64,000 nucleotides of DNA, taken from contig NZ_CP133019.1 of the NCBI RefSeq assembly GCF_030866805.1, positions 2,604,001 through 2,668,000 of the forward strand. The letters run 5' to 3'. A model generated the notes under the pieces. That model searched no databases and was not told the DNA's origin. It worked only from the letters and a program-made list of their open reading frames with translations. A program made the translations under genes and the position numbers. Source of the stretch: Microbacterium terrisoli. GTDB lineage: Bacteria > Actinomycetota > Actinomycetes > Actinomycetales > Microbacteriaceae. The number at the start of each line of letters is the position of its first letter. The stretch's first letter is position 1. Positions 1 through 9,354 of the stretch are shown piece by piece.

Positions 1-190
1 GGTCGGCGAGCAGATCGGGCCGATCGCGCGCCCGCGCGACATCTACATCGTCAGCGAGCTGCCCAAGACCCGCTCGGGCAAGATCATGCGGCGCCTGCTG
101 CGCGATGTGGCCGACGGCCACGAGGTCGGCGACACGACGACGCTGGCCGACACCGCGGTGATGAGCATCATCTCGGCGCAGGTGAAGTAG
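1..190 (+). CDS. acs: Acetyl-CoA synthetase, C-terminal end (partial)
   Basis: Only the last 62 codons are in the window, read from base 2 to the TAG at 188-190. The acetyl/acyl-CoA synthetase C-terminal signature is clear: [15 protein letters not shown], whose lysine in SGKIMRR is the adenylation-reaction lysine and the usual reversible acetylation site of the family. The full enzyme joins acetate, ATP and CoA to make acetyl-CoA in the cytoplasm. The tail ([17 protein letters not shown]) fits acetyl-CoA synthetase better than other AMP-forming ligases. The gene is convergent with ridA. Its N-terminal part lies outside the window, so integrity cannot be judged. Confidence 0.9.
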   Translation, partial: VGEQIGPIARPRDIYIVSELPKTRSGKIMRRLLRDVADGHEVGDTTTLADTAVMSIISAQVK

Positions 191-315
191 GGCCGTCGGC
201 GCCGTGGATGAGCGGCGGCGGGTTCCCGAGGGCTATCCCCACGGGCTCGCCGCCGCTCTCGCGTCGCACGCGGCGCTGGACGCGCTCGCGCTCGACTGGC
301 CTCGCAACGACCCGC

Positions 316-405
316 CCTCGCGTGAGGCGAGGGGATCTCATGAAACGAGGAGCGAAATCGCCGAATCGGCCCTCGCTTCGTGAGATCCCCTCGCTTCGAG
401 CGAGG
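316..405. repeat. Large imperfect inverted repeat between convergent genes
   Basis: The core arms are 329-350 and 371-392, 22 bases each with two mismatches and a 20-base loop. Pairing continues outward, less perfectly, to 316 and 405. The right end carries its own nested palindrome (389-395 with 399-405, loop TCG). It lies between the stop codons of acs (190) and ridA (425). It could be a bidirectional terminator, although there is no T-run, or a copy of a dispersed palindromic repeat. The rest of the gap (191-315, 406-424) shows no gene. Confidence 0.7.
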
Positions 406-424
406 AGTGACCGAGCGGGGAGTG

Positions 425-886
425 TCAGACCGTGAAGCTGAAGACGACCTCGACCTCGACGGGCGAGTCCAGGGGCAGCACGGGTGCGGCGACCGCGCTG
501 CGCGCATGGCGCCCCGCGTCGCCGAAGACCTGCCCCAGCAGCTCGCTCGCGCCGTTGATCACGCCCGGCTGCCCGGTGAAGTCGGGGGTGGATGCCACGA
601 ACCCGACGACCTTGACGACGCCGGTCAGATGATCGACCCCGCCGACGGCTGCGGCGGCTGCGGCGATGGCGTTCAGGGCCGACTGCCGCGCGTACGCCTT
701 GGCGTCGTCTGCGGATACCTCTCCCCCGACCTTGCCGGTGGCCGGCAGCGCGCCGCCGCTCATCGGCAGCTGCCCGGCCGTGTAGACCAGGTCGCCGTGC
801 ACCTTGGCGGGCACGTAGGCGGCCACAGGCGGGACGACCTCGGGCAGCGTGATCTGCAGGTCGGCGAGCGTCTGCGAAACGGTCAT
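425..886 (-). CDS. ridA: RidA family protein (enamine/imine deaminase fold)
   Basis: The product has 153 residues and the RidA/YjgF/UK114 layout: PAKVHGDLVYTAGQLPM near residues 26-43, an alanine-rich helix with YARQSALNAIAAA, and a late strand ending EVEVVFSFTV. Typical members hydrolyse reactive enamine or imine intermediates such as 2-aminoacrylate. This protein is longer than the usual 125-130 residues and has the variant tail common in actinobacterial YjgF paralogues, so deaminase activity is uncertain. The ATG at 884-886 is one base beyond the stop codon of the upstream DUF4177-like gene, so the two are surely cotranscribed and probably translationally coupled. Confidence 0.85.
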   Translation of the reverse strand: MTVSQTLADLQITLPEVVPPVAAYVPAKVHGDLVYTAGQLPMSGGALPATGKVGGEVSADDAKAYARQSALNAIAAAAAAVGGVDHLTGVVKVVGFVASTPDFTGQPGVINGASELLGQVFGDAGRHARSAVAAPVLPLDSPVEVEVVFSFTV

Positions 887-887
887 G

Positions 888-1103
888 TCAGTTCCCTTCG
901 AACTTCACGGCCGCCTGGGCTGCGGCATCCAATCCGGCGTTCTGCGACCCGTCGCCGACCGGCCGCTTGAAGTACGCGACCAGGCCTCCTTCGGGGCCGG
1001 GCACGACCTGCACGAGCTCCCAGCCCTGCTTTCCCCAGTTGTTCAGGATGGCTGCGGTGTTGTGGATCACCAGCGGAGTGGTGAGGTATTCCCAGGTGGT
1101 CAT
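888..1103 (-). CDS. Small DUF4177-like protein
   Basis: The product has 71 residues and starts MTTWEYLTTPL. It shows the short beta-strand pattern and GKQGWELVQVV segment of DUF4177-type proteins, followed by a second strand ending VAYFKRP and a flexible alanine-rich tail. The function of the family is unknown. It is the first gene of a two-gene unit with ridA, separated by one base, and its start faces the promoter region of the PBP gene at 1199 across a 95-base gap. Signal peptide and membrane segments are absent, so it is probably cytoplasmic. Confidence 0.75.
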   Translation of the reverse strand: MTTWEYLTTPLVIHNTAAILNNWGKQGWELVQVVPGPEGGLVAYFKRPVGDGSQNAGLDAAAQAAVKFEGN

Positions 1104-1185
1104 CGGGGCGCAGCGCTCCTTCGCAGAGGTTCGGTCACGGGCTTCTCATGGGGATCGCCTGAAGACTTCGCCCAGCAATCTCCCT

Positions 1186-1198
1186 TACGATCTAGCCT
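1186..1198 (+). promoter_or_regulatory. Extended -10 region for a leaderless PBP transcript
   Basis: TACGAT at 1186-1191 is followed by seven bases and then the ATG at 1199. No Shine-Dalgarno sequence is visible. This arrangement fits a leaderless mRNA, common in actinobacteria. It is an inference from spacing only. Confidence 0.45.
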
Positions 1199-3886
1199 AT
1201 GCCCCACTCGAAACGCACGACCGCCGGTGTGGCCGGAGGCCTGTTGGGCCTCATCGGGCTGAGCACTGTAGCGGGCGTACTGATCACGGCCACGGTCACC
1301 CCTGCCGTCGCCGTCACCAGTGCCGCAGCCACGAGCGCCATCGACATGTTCAACAACCTGCCGAGCGTGCTGAACATCGGCAAGCAGATCCTGCCGTCGA
1401 CGATCTACTACACCGACGGCAAGAAGTCGGTCAAGATGGCCACCTACTACGACCAGAACCGGTCGCCGGTCACGTTCAAGCAGATCGCGCCGGTGATGTA
1501 CGACGCACTGCTGTCCAGTGAAGACCCGCGCTTCTACGAGCACGGCGGCATCGACATCATGGGAACGACCCGCGCGATCCTGTCGAACGTCAAGGGCGGC
1601 TCCGACACGCAGGGCGGGTCATCGATCAGCCAGCAGTACGTGAAGAACGTCAAGGTCCAGGAGTGCGACTGGGACGCGAAGAACGACGAAGAGCTCAACA
1701 AGTGCTGGCGCGAGGCGACCGATTCGAGCGGCGTCGAGGGCTACCAGCGCAAGCTGCAGGAGATGCGGTACGCGATCGCCCTGGAGCAGAAGTACTCGAA
1801 GAACGACATCCTGCTCGGGTACATGAACATCGCCAACTTCGGCGGCACGACCTACGGCATCGACGCCGCCGCGATGCGCTACTTCGGCGTGCACGCGAGC
1901 AAGCTGAACCTCGCCCAGGCGGCGACCCTTGCCGGCATGGTGCAGAACCCCAACACCTATCGCATCGACCTGCCGGGCGGCACGATAAAGGACCGCGCGG
2001 GAAAGCCGGTCAATACCGCCAAGGACGGCTACAAGCTGACCAAGCAGCGCCAGGAGTACGTCCTGGGGCGCATGCTCGAAGACGGCAAGATCACGCAGAA
2101 ACAGCATGATGATGCGGTCAAGGCACCCATCGTGCCGAAGGTCACGGACCCCTCGATGGGGTGCGGCGAGAGCATCGCGCCGTACTTCTGCCAATACGTC
2201 ACCCAGGTGATGCGCAACGACCCCGCCTTCGGTGACAAAGAACAGCGTCGGCAGCTGCTGTACAAGGGCGGCTTGAAGATCTACACGACGCTCGACCCGC
2301 GCATCCAGAAGGCGTCCGCGAAGGCGCAGAAGGACTACACGCCGACCACGGTGACCGTGCCGGCGTATCAGAAGACGAAGAAGAATCCCGACCCCACCTT
2401 CGGGTCGGCCTCCGTCAGCGTCGAGGTCGACACCGGCCGAGTGCTCGCGATCACACAGAACACGAAGTACACCGCCGGCACGTCGAAAGCGAAAGGCACG
2501 TCAGGCATCGTCTATGCCGGAGACTTGCAGTTCGGCGGCTCCGGCGGGTTCAACGCCGGATCGACTTTCAAGCTCTTCACGTTGCTCGACTGGCTCGACA
2601 AGGGCAAGTCCCTCAATCAGGTGCTCGACGGCCGCAAACACAACCGCACTCCGTGGACCGATCGCTGCGTGGCCGGTGGATCGCTGGGCAACAACGCCGA
2701 TGTGCATAACTATCAACAGCGCGGCGGCTACTTCGGCACACCGATGCGGTTCACGAAGGAATCACTGAACACGGGATTCCTCGAGATGGCGCGACAACTG
2801 GACCTCTGCGACATCGGCAACGTGGCACAGAGCCTCGGCGTGATGCGCGGAGACGGCTCACCCATCCCGCTCACCACCGACGGCACCAGCAAGATCCAAG
2901 CCGACAACCCGGTGCCGTACGAGGTCATCGGCTCAGACAACGTGTCGCCGATGGCAATGGCAGGGGCCTACGCCGCCGTGGCGAACAAGGGCGTCTACTG
3001 CCAGCCGCGCGTGATCGACAAGATCGTCGACTCCGAGGGCAATGACGTCAAGCTGCCCGATCGCAGCTGCAAGCAGGTCATCGACCCGAAGGTCGCGGCT
3101 ACCGCCGCGTACGCGCTGAAGGGGCCGCTCGAACGAGGCGGTTCCGGCGACGTGGGAAACCCCAACGACGGTACGCCGCTGATCGGCAAGACCGGCACGC
3201 ACGAGGACTACCAGACGTGGCTCATGACGTCGAGCACGAAGGTCACGACGGCGAACTGGGTCGGCAGCTCGTTCGGCCAACTCGACCTCTACCACAACTA
3301 CTTCCAGGGCGTCTCGCTGAACAACGCCCGCTTCAGCCTCGGCCGCAGCATTCAGGGTGCGATCGACAAGTACTACAAGGGCGGCGATTTCCCGCAGCCC
3401 GACAATAACCTGCTGCGCACAGTGAAGGTCAATCTGCCCAGCGTCATCGGCATGTCGCAGGACGATGCCGAGAAGACGCTCAAGAAGGCTGGATTCCAGG
3501 TGACGATCGGCAAGCCGGTCGACTCCGACCAGCCCAAGGGCCTTGTCGCTGAGCAGAGCCCCGGGGCAGGCCGTGTCGCGGCCGGTACGGCGGTGACGCT
3601 GCAGCTCAGCACGGGCCAAGGCAAGGCCATCCCCGACGTCACCGGGCGCGTGCCGGCCGAAGCGATCGCGATCCTCGGCGCCGCGGGCTTCACGAGGACC
3701 AGCCTGCAGTGCCAGACCAACCCCGGCGGCGACGGCACGGTCACCTCGACCGATCCCAGCGCGGGAACGATCGCCGGGCCCTCGAAGAAGATCACCGTGA
3801 CTTATCAGTCGCCCGACTGCAAGGGCGGCGGAGGCGGCATCATCCCACCGCCGGGCAAGGGCCACGGCGGCAATGGCGGCAACTGA
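1199..3886 (+). CDS. Class A penicillin-binding protein with PASTA domains
   Basis: This bifunctional cell-wall synthase has 895 residues. A membrane anchor lies near residues 10-45. The GT51 glycosyltransferase domain carries [14 protein letters not shown] (catalytic Glu108). The transpeptidase domain has STFK (Ser455), SLN (about 522) and KTGT (Lys664). Two PASTA repeats follow (about 740-875; LPSVIGMSQDDAEKTLKKAGF and IPDVTGRVPAEAIAILGAAGF), then a Gly/Pro-rich tail. It polymerises lipid II and cross-links peptidoglycan outside the membrane, and PASTA units normally sense or bind wall fragments. The downstream metallophosphoesterase overlaps it by 14 bases. A second class A paralogue lies at 6822-9170. 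Translation probably begins leaderless at this ATG. Confidence 0.93.
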   Translation: MPHSKRTTAGVAGGLLGLIGLSTVAGVLITATVTPAVAVTSAAATSAIDMFNNLPSVLNIGKQILPSTIYYTDGKKSVKMATYYDQNRSPVTFKQIAPVMYDALLSSEDPRFYEHGGIDIMGTTRAILSNVKGGSDTQGGSSISQQYVKNVKVQECDWDAKNDEELNKCWREATDSSGVEGYQRKLQEMRYAIALEQKYSKNDILLGYMNIANFGGTTYGIDAAAMRYFGVHASKLNLAQAATLAGMVQNPNTYRIDLPGGTIKDRAGKPVNTAKDGYKLTKQRQEYVLGRMLEDGKITQKQHDDAVKAPIVPKVTDPSMGCGESIAPYFCQYVTQVMRNDPAFGDKEQRRQLLYKGGLKIYTTLDPRIQKASAKAQKDYTPTTVTVPAYQKTKKNPDPTFGSASVSVEVDTGRVLAITQNTKYTAGTSKAKGTSGIVYAGDLQFGGSGGFNAGSTFKLFTLLDWLDKGKSLNQVLDGRKHNRTPWTDRCVAGGSLGNNADVHNYQQRGGYFGTPMRFTKESLNTGFLEMARQLDLCDIGNVAQSLGVMRGDGSPIPLTTDGTSKIQADNPVPYEVIGSDNVSPMAMAGAYAAVANKGVYCQPRVIDKIVDSEGNDVKLPDRSCKQVIDPKVAATAAYALKGPLERGGSGDVGNPNDGTPLIGKTGTHEDYQTWLMTSSTKVTTANWVGSSFGQLDLYHNYFQGVSLNNARFSLGRSIQGAIDKYYKGGDFPQPDNNLLRTVKVNLPSVIGMSQDDAEKTLKKAGFQVTIGKPVDSDQPKGLVAEQSPGAGRVAAGTAVTLQLSTGQGKAIPDVTGRVPAEAIAILGAAGFTRTSLQCQTNPGGDGTVTSTDPSAGTIAGPSKKITVTYQSPDCKGGGGGIIPPPGKGHGGNGGN

Positions 3887-4814
3887 CACCCGCGGGTCGT
3901 CCGCTCGCACTGCCCTCACCGCGCTCGGCGCGGTGGGGGCGGTCGGCGTCGGCGCCGCGGTCTGGGGCGTCGGCATCGAGAGATACCTGTTCACCGTGCG
4001 CCGCCACACGCTGCGCCTGCTGCCGCACGGCGCCGAACCGATCCGCATCCTGCATCTCTCAGACGCCCACATGGCGCCGTGGCAGCACCGCAAGCAGCGG
4101 TGGATCGCCTCTCTTGCCGGGCTGCGCCCCGACGTGATCGTCAACACCGGCGACAACCTCGGCCACGCCGACGGGCTCGACGGCGTCAAAGAAGCGTTCG
4201 CGCCGTTCCGCGGCATCCCGGGCTTCTATGTGCACGGGTCGAACGATCTGTTCGCACCCGCACCGCGCAACCCGCTCAAGTACTTCTCCGGCCCGTCGCA
4301 GAAGGCTGCTGATGCACCGTCGCTGGATGCCACGGCCCTCGACTCGTATCTGCAGAACGAGCTGGGCTGGACCGCGCTGGACAACGCCGCCGCATCGGTG
4401 ACCGTCAACGGACTGCGCATCGATGCGTTCGGCGTCGGAGACGCGCACCGCGACGGGGATCGGCTGGATGTGCTGCCCGACGCGCTATCGCAGCTGGGCG
4501 AGGGCGCAGACCTCGTGTGGGGCCTCACCCATGCGCCGTACCGGCGCGTGCTCGACGCGTTCGTCGATCTCGGCGCCGACGCGGTGTTCGCCGGGCACAC
4601 GCACGGCGGGCAGGTGCGCATCCCCTTCTCGCCGAAGGCGCTCGTGGCCAACTGCGACATCCCGCTCGACCAGGCCCGGGGGCTGAGCACCTGGACTCAC
4701 GACTGCCACAAAGTACCGCTGAACATCAGCGCGGGCATCGGTCACTCGATCTACGCACCGGTGCGCTTCGCGTGCCGGCCCGAGGCGACCCTGATCACCC
4801 TGCTGCCTCGGTGA
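3873..4814 (+). CDS. Membrane-anchored metallophosphoesterase
   Basis: The product has 313 residues with an N-terminal hydrophobic segment (about 12-32). The calcineurin-like fold follows, with metal-binding motifs LSDAH, NTGDN, THAP and GHTHGGQ in order. The usual GNHD block is replaced by HGSND, a change that retains Asn. Related proteins include YkuE/YaeI-type lipid-headgroup or UDP-diacylglucosamine hydrolases, but the substrate cannot be read from the sequence. The 14-base overlap with the PBP gene implies translational coupling and suggests a role in envelope precursor or lipid metabolism. The gene ends six bases from the convergent lipoprotein transpeptidase gene. Confidence 0.88.
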   Translation: MAATDTRGSSARTALTALGAVGAVGVGAAVWGVGIERYLFTVRRHTLRLLPHGAEPIRILHLSDAHMAPWQHRKQRWIASLAGLRPDVIVNTGDNLGHADGLDGVKEAFAPFRGIPGFYVHGSNDLFAPAPRNPLKYFSGPSQKAADAPSLDATALDSYLQNELGWTALDNAAASVTVNGLRIDAFGVGDAHRDGDRLDVLPDALSQLGEGADLVWGLTHAPYRRVLDAFVDLGADAVFAGHTHGGQVRIPFSPKALVANCDIPLDQARGLSTWTHDCHKVPLNISAGIGHSIYAPVRFACRPEATLITLLPR

Positions 4815-4820
4815 CCTGCG

Positions 4821-6701
4821 TCAGTGGGACTGCGCGCCGGTGAGGAATCTCTTCGCGATGGGCCCGGCGGTGTCGGCCCCGCTGCTGCCGGTGTCGACGA
4901 AGACCGCCACCGCGAGGTCGTCTTGGGCGGCGACCATCCATGCGTGCACCATCGTCTTGCCGTCCCGCGTGAACTCGGCGGTGCCGGTCTTCGCGATGAC
5001 GGGCGCGCCGGGCACACTCTTCAGACCGACCGCCGTGCCGTCAACGACCGGCTGCCGGAAGATGTCCTTCAGCTGCTTCGCCTCGTCGGCAGTCAGCGGC
5101 TTGACACTGTCGGGCAGCTTCGCCGGCTGCGATGGGAAGAGCACAGGCAGGACGGTGTGACCGGCTTGGATCGAGGCGATGCCTGCGGCCATGACCACCG
5201 GTGAGGCCAGCACCTTGCCCTGCCCGATCACGTCGGCGGCCGCCTCAGTCTCGGATGCAGCCTTCGGGATCTCTCCTGCGAAGCTGTCGGTTCCGGGGAT
5301 GGTGCCGATGCCGAATCCCAGGCTCTGCGCAGCGGCTGCGACGTCTCCGATCGTGCTGCGAGCGTTGATCATCGCGGTGTTGCACGAGTGGCCGATCGCG
5401 GTCTTCAGCGAGATCTTGCCGATCGCGGATTTCGGGTACCAGGAGTCGTTCACGAAGCGGTAGCCGTCGACGACGGCCTCTGCCGTGCAGTCGACCTTCG
5501 AGTCGGCGGTCATACCGGCACGCAGGAGTGCGAGGGTGTCGAACATCTTGAACGTCGATCCGGGCGGCACCTGTCCGTTCAGGGCAGCATCGAACGAACC
5601 CGTACCAGGGCCGTTGGCCGCCGCCAGGATCGCGCCGTCACTGGGACGCAGAGCCACCAGCGCGCTGGCCGGGCCGATGTCGCGCAACGACGCCTCGGCA
5701 AGGGTCTGCAGACGCTGGTCGAGGGTCGTCTTCAGCGGCTCCCCCGGCTTGGGCTCTGCCGTGAACAGCTTCACGGGGTCGCCGCTCTTCGGCACCCGGC
5801 TGATCTGCACGCCTGCCACGCCGCGTAGGTCGCTGTCGTAGCGCTGCTCCAGACCGCTGAGCCCGACCGTGTCGGTTGCCCGGTAGGTGCCCGGGTTCTT
5901 CTCCATGATCTCTGCGGTGACTGGACCGACCGATCCGAGCACCGGCCCCGCGAAGCCGCGGTACGGGCCCAGTTGCATGGTGCTCGAGATCGCGAGCGCT
6001 CCCGGGATGTCGGCCAGCTCGGCAGTCGAGGGCGCTTCCTGCTTTCGGTACGTGATCGCCTCGACGAACTGCTTCGTCCCTCCGCCCGACACGCGTGCGG
6101 CGAAGTCTTTGGCGTCGACCTTGACGAGCCGCGCCAGCGCGGCGGCCGACGTCACCGCCTGCTCAGGCGTGACGTGGCTCTTGTCGATGCCGAAGATGAC
6201 CACGGGTCGACTGGTGACCAGGGCCTGACCGTCACCGCCGAGGATGTCGGCGCGCGGCGGCGCCTTGGTCGTCCGTCGCAGCACGTCACCGGCGTCGAGG
6301 TCGGGCTGGATGACGGACGCAGACCAATCCACGTACCACGTGTCGGACTTCTTCGTGGCCTTGACGGTGGACGTGTACGTCCAGTCGCCGTTGCCCACCG
6401 GCCAACTCCAATGAACGCGCAACGAGGCCTTGTCGTCGTCGATCTTCGGGGCGTCGATCTTCACCGACGGCGTGATCTTGCCCAGGCCCGCCACGATGGC
6501 CGAGTACTCCGTGCCCACCTGTTCCGCTGACGCACCGTTCAGGCGCACTTTGCTGAAGTCACCCGACGTGAGCGCGCTGCGAAGCGCGGTCGTGTCGGGC
6601 TGATCGGTGGCGCTGCACGCCGCAAGTGACGACACGAGCGCACACGCCACCGCCGCCCCCATGAGAAGTCGTATCCAATGGGGGCGATGGTCGGAGCGCA
6701 T
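4821..6701 (-). CDS. Penicillin-binding lipoprotein with MecA_N-type domain
   Basis: A 626-residue class B-type transpeptidase. The chosen start (ATG 6701) gives a lipoprotein signal with a basic N-terminus, hydrophobic core and lipobox LAAC (Cys29). An upstream ATG at 6710 and an in-frame ATG at 6797 are possible, but the latter would bury the signal. After an NTF2-like MecA_N region (about 35-150) and a PBP dimerisation region comes the transpeptidase domain, with STFK, SCN and KTGT. The MecA_N layout is that of low-affinity PBPs such as PBP2a and PBP5fm, but beta-lactam affinity cannot be judged here. It is transcribed away from the second class A PBP gene, 120 bases apart. Confidence 0.87.
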   Translation of the reverse strand: MRSDHRPHWIRLLMGAAVACALVSSLAACSATDQPDTTALRSALTSGDFSKVRLNGASAEQVGTEYSAIVAGLGKITPSVKIDAPKIDDDKASLRVHWSWPVGNGDWTYTSTVKATKKSDTWYVDWSASVIQPDLDAGDVLRRTTKAPPRADILGGDGQALVTSRPVVIFGIDKSHVTPEQAVTSAAALARLVKVDAKDFAARVSGGGTKQFVEAITYRKQEAPSTAELADIPGALAISSTMQLGPYRGFAGPVLGSVGPVTAEIMEKNPGTYRATDTVGLSGLEQRYDSDLRGVAGVQISRVPKSGDPVKLFTAEPKPGEPLKTTLDQRLQTLAEASLRDIGPASALVALRPSDGAILAAANGPGTGSFDAALNGQVPPGSTFKMFDTLALLRAGMTADSKVDCTAEAVVDGYRFVNDSWYPKSAIGKISLKTAIGHSCNTAMINARSTIGDVAAAAQSLGFGIGTIPGTDSFAGEIPKAASETEAAADVIGQGKVLASPVVMAAGIASIQAGHTVLPVLFPSQPAKLPDSVKPLTADEAKQLKDIFRQPVVDGTAVGLKSVPGAPVIAKTGTAEFTRDGKTMVHAWMVAAQDDLAVAVFVDTGSSGADTAGPIAKRFLTGAQSH

Positions 6702-6821
6702 ACAGGCCATGCTGGCACCGGCCGTTCGGATGTCAAAGTCACCCGTCCGCGCCGCGACACACGAGGCCGCGACATCCAGAACATCCACCTGATGCACAGA
6801 GTGCGGGCATAGCGTCTTCCT

Positions 6822-9170
6822 GTGTCCAGAGACACGCCATCAGACATGAAACGAACGATCGCGGGGGTGATCGGCGGGGTCGTGGGCCTCGTCGCGCTCA
6901 GTGCTGTCGCGGGCCTGCTCATCTCAGCCGCTGTCACGCCCGCGGTGGCCATGGCCAGTGCCGCGGCGACGTCCGCGATCGACACGTTCGACAGCCTCCC
7001 CAGCGAACTGCAGATCAATCCGCTGCAACTGCCCACGACGCTCTACGCGAAGAACCCCACGACGGGCAAATACCAAGAGCTGACGGAGTTCTACGACCAG
7101 AACCGCGTGCCGGTGAAGTGGAACCAGGTCGCCCCGGTCATGTACGACGCGATCCTCTCCAGCGAGGACCCCCGCTTCTACGATGAGGGCGGCATCGACA
7201 TCATGGGCACCACCCGCGCCATCCTGTCGAATCTGCGCGGTGGCGGCGCGACCCAGGGCGGTTCGTCGATCAGTCAGCAGTACGTCAAGAACGTGCTCGT
7301 GCAGGACTGCTACGCGCAGGTGGATGACCAGAACCTGACGCAGAAGAAGCGGGATGCCGCGCTGCAGAAGTGCTACAACGACGCGACCGACGCCAGCGGT
7401 CCCGACGGCTACGCGCGCAAGCTGCAGGAGATGCGCTACGCCATCGCCCTGGCGCAGCAGTACTCGAAGAACGACGTGCTGCTGGCCTACCTGAACATCG
7501 CCAACTTCGGCGGCGTGACGTACGGTATCGAAGCGGCGTCCGAGTACTACTTCGGCGTGCATGCCAGCAAGCTGAGCCTCTCGCAGGCGGCGACCCTGGC
7601 GGGGATGGTGCAGAACCCGAACACGTACCGCATCGACCAGTCGGCGAGCAAGACCAACGGCAAAGCGAACCACTACGCCGAGACCAAGCAGCGGCAGGAG
7701 TATGTGCTGGGGCGCATGCTCGACGGTGGAAAGATCTCGCAGGCGCAATACCAGGAGGCGATGAAGGCGCCGATCGTGCCGAAGATCACTCCACCGAAGA
7801 CGGGGTGCGCGGCCACGACCGTGCAGTACTTCTGCGCGTATGTCACCTCGATCATCCAGAACGACCCGGCCTTCGGTGCGACGCCCGCCGATCGAGAGCA
7901 GACGCTGCGACAGGGCGGGTTGAAGGTCTACACGACACTTGACTGGCGGCTGCAGAAGGTCGCCCAGTCCACGGTGTCGAAGTACGCTCCCGCATCGCGG
8001 TCGGCCTTCGGTTACGGCTCGACGATCGTGAATGTGCAGCCGTCCACCGGCGACATCATGTCGATCGCGCAGAACACGCACTACAGCGCCGGCGGGTCAT
8101 CGACCACATCAGCGCAGACGGGCATCGTCTATGCCGGCAACTACCTGCAGGGATCCACGGGCTTTGCGGCAGGATCCTCGTTCAAGCTGTTCACGCTGCT
8201 GGACTGGCTGCAGGAGGGTCACTCGGTCAACGAGGTCATCAACGGCTACCCGCGGGTGATCCATCACCTGAGCAACTCGTGCCAGGCCAACTGGACCAAC
8301 TATGACAACACGTTCATCCCGAACTACAAGAACGAGCGCGGCTACTACGGCACACCGATGCAGTTCACCGCGCAGTCGTTGAACTCCGGCTATCTGGCGA
8401 TGGCCACGAAACTCGACCTGTGCGGAGTGATGCAGGATGCCACGAAGCTCGGCGTGACACTGGCCAACGGCACAGGCCCGGTCGAGATGACCACGGGCAG
8501 TTCCGTGATCGGCTCGAACGCAGTGTCGCCGATCGCGATGGCCGGAGCATACGCCGGGATCGCGAACAACGGACTGTTCTGCCAGCCGCGGGCGATCGCA
8601 CGCGTCACCGACAACGCCGGCAAAGACCTGCCGCTGCCCAAGCGCACCTGCACGCAGGCGATCGATCCGAAGATCGCCGCGACCGCGGCATACGCCCTGC
8701 AGGGAGTGCTGAAAGGCCCGATGGGCACCGCCGTCATGGCCAACCCGCACGACGGCACTCCCCTGTTCGCCAAGACCGGCACGAACAACGGCGACCAGAC
8801 GTGGCTGATCACCTCGAGCACGGCGATGACATCGCTGGTGTGGTCGGGCGTCACCAACAACCGCGGTGACGAGAACATCGACCTGTTCCACCATTGGTAC
8901 CGGGGCTTCGACCTGGGCGACATCCGCTACCCCATGTCCAAGGCCATCCAGACCGCCGCCGACATCTACTATCCAGGCTCGGCGCTGCCGCAGCCCGACC
9001 CGAAGCTGACCGTGCGCACGGGCTCGTACCCTGCCCCGCCCAGGCACGACACGTCGGCGAAGGACGGCAAAGGCAAGACTCCATCGCCGGCACCCACGCC
9101 GGGGACGAGCGTCGCACCCGCACCCGCGCCCACGGTGCCGACGAAGCCAAAGTCACACCGACACGGGTGA
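6822..9170 (+). CDS. Class A penicillin-binding protein without PASTA domains
   Basis: The product has 782 residues and is a clear paralogue of the PBP at 1199, sharing the N-terminal anchor, GT51 and transpeptidase regions. The GT51 signature reads [14 protein letters not shown], so Glu115 is kept but the usual His of the EHGG block is Glu. The transpeptidase motifs are SSFK (Ser452), SLN and KTGT. Two PASTA repeats of the paralogue are replaced by a Pro/Ala/Lys-rich tail. The GTG start at 6822 is preceded by TAGCGT six bases upstream, fitting a leaderless mRNA. An ATG at 6846 is the alternative. It is probably a parallel peptidoglycan synthase, perhaps with a specialised role. Confidence 0.9.
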   Translation: MSRDTPSDMKRTIAGVIGGVVGLVALSAVAGLLISAAVTPAVAMASAAATSAIDTFDSLPSELQINPLQLPTTLYAKNPTTGKYQELTEFYDQNRVPVKWNQVAPVMYDAILSSEDPRFYDEGGIDIMGTTRAILSNLRGGGATQGGSSISQQYVKNVLVQDCYAQVDDQNLTQKKRDAALQKCYNDATDASGPDGYARKLQEMRYAIALAQQYSKNDVLLAYLNIANFGGVTYGIEAASEYYFGVHASKLSLSQAATLAGMVQNPNTYRIDQSASKTNGKANHYAETKQRQEYVLGRMLDGGKISQAQYQEAMKAPIVPKITPPKTGCAATTVQYFCAYVTSIIQNDPAFGATPADREQTLRQGGLKVYTTLDWRLQKVAQSTVSKYAPASRSAFGYGSTIVNVQPSTGDIMSIAQNTHYSAGGSSTTSAQTGIVYAGNYLQGSTGFAAGSSFKLFTLLDWLQEGHSVNEVINGYPRVIHHLSNSCQANWTNYDNTFIPNYKNERGYYGTPMQFTAQSLNSGYLAMATKLDLCGVMQDATKLGVTLANGTGPVEMTTGSSVIGSNAVSPIAMAGAYAGIANNGLFCQPRAIARVTDNAGKDLPLPKRTCTQAIDPKIAATAAYALQGVLKGPMGTAVMANPHDGTPLFAKTGTNNGDQTWLITSSTAMTSLVWSGVTNNRGDENIDLFHHWYRGFDLGDIRYPMSKAIQTAADIYYPGSALPQPDPKLTVRTGSYPAPPRHDTSAKDGKGKTPSPAPTPGTSVAPAPAPTVPTKPKSHRHG

Positions 9171-9187
9171 GCGCGAAGCCCGTGCGG

Positions 9188-9217
9188 TTCAAAGCACGCC
9201 CGCGCATCAGGTAGACT
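9188..9217 (+). promoter_or_regulatory. Promoter of tRNA-Pro
   Basis: A -10 box TAGACT lies at 9212-9217 and a weak -35 match TTCAAA at 9188-9193, with an 18-base spacer. The tRNA begins 13 bases after the -10 box, leaving a short 5' leader. Confidence 0.5.
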
Positions 9218-9230
9218 TGAACGGTTGCCA

Positions 9231-9307
<77 letters not shown>

Positions 9308-9310
9308 GTC

Positions 9311-9336
9311 AAAGGCTCCACTTCGGTGGGGCCTTT
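9311..9336 (+). terminator. Hairpin terminator after tRNA-Pro
   Basis: AAAGGCTCCAC and GTGGGGCCTTT pair around a TTCG tetraloop, with one internal mismatch. The T-tract is only three bases, part of the stem. It begins four bases after the CCA end and lies before the HAD gene, so it probably ends the tRNA transcript. Confidence 0.65.
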
Positions 9337-9354
9337 GCCATAGAGAGGACCTGC

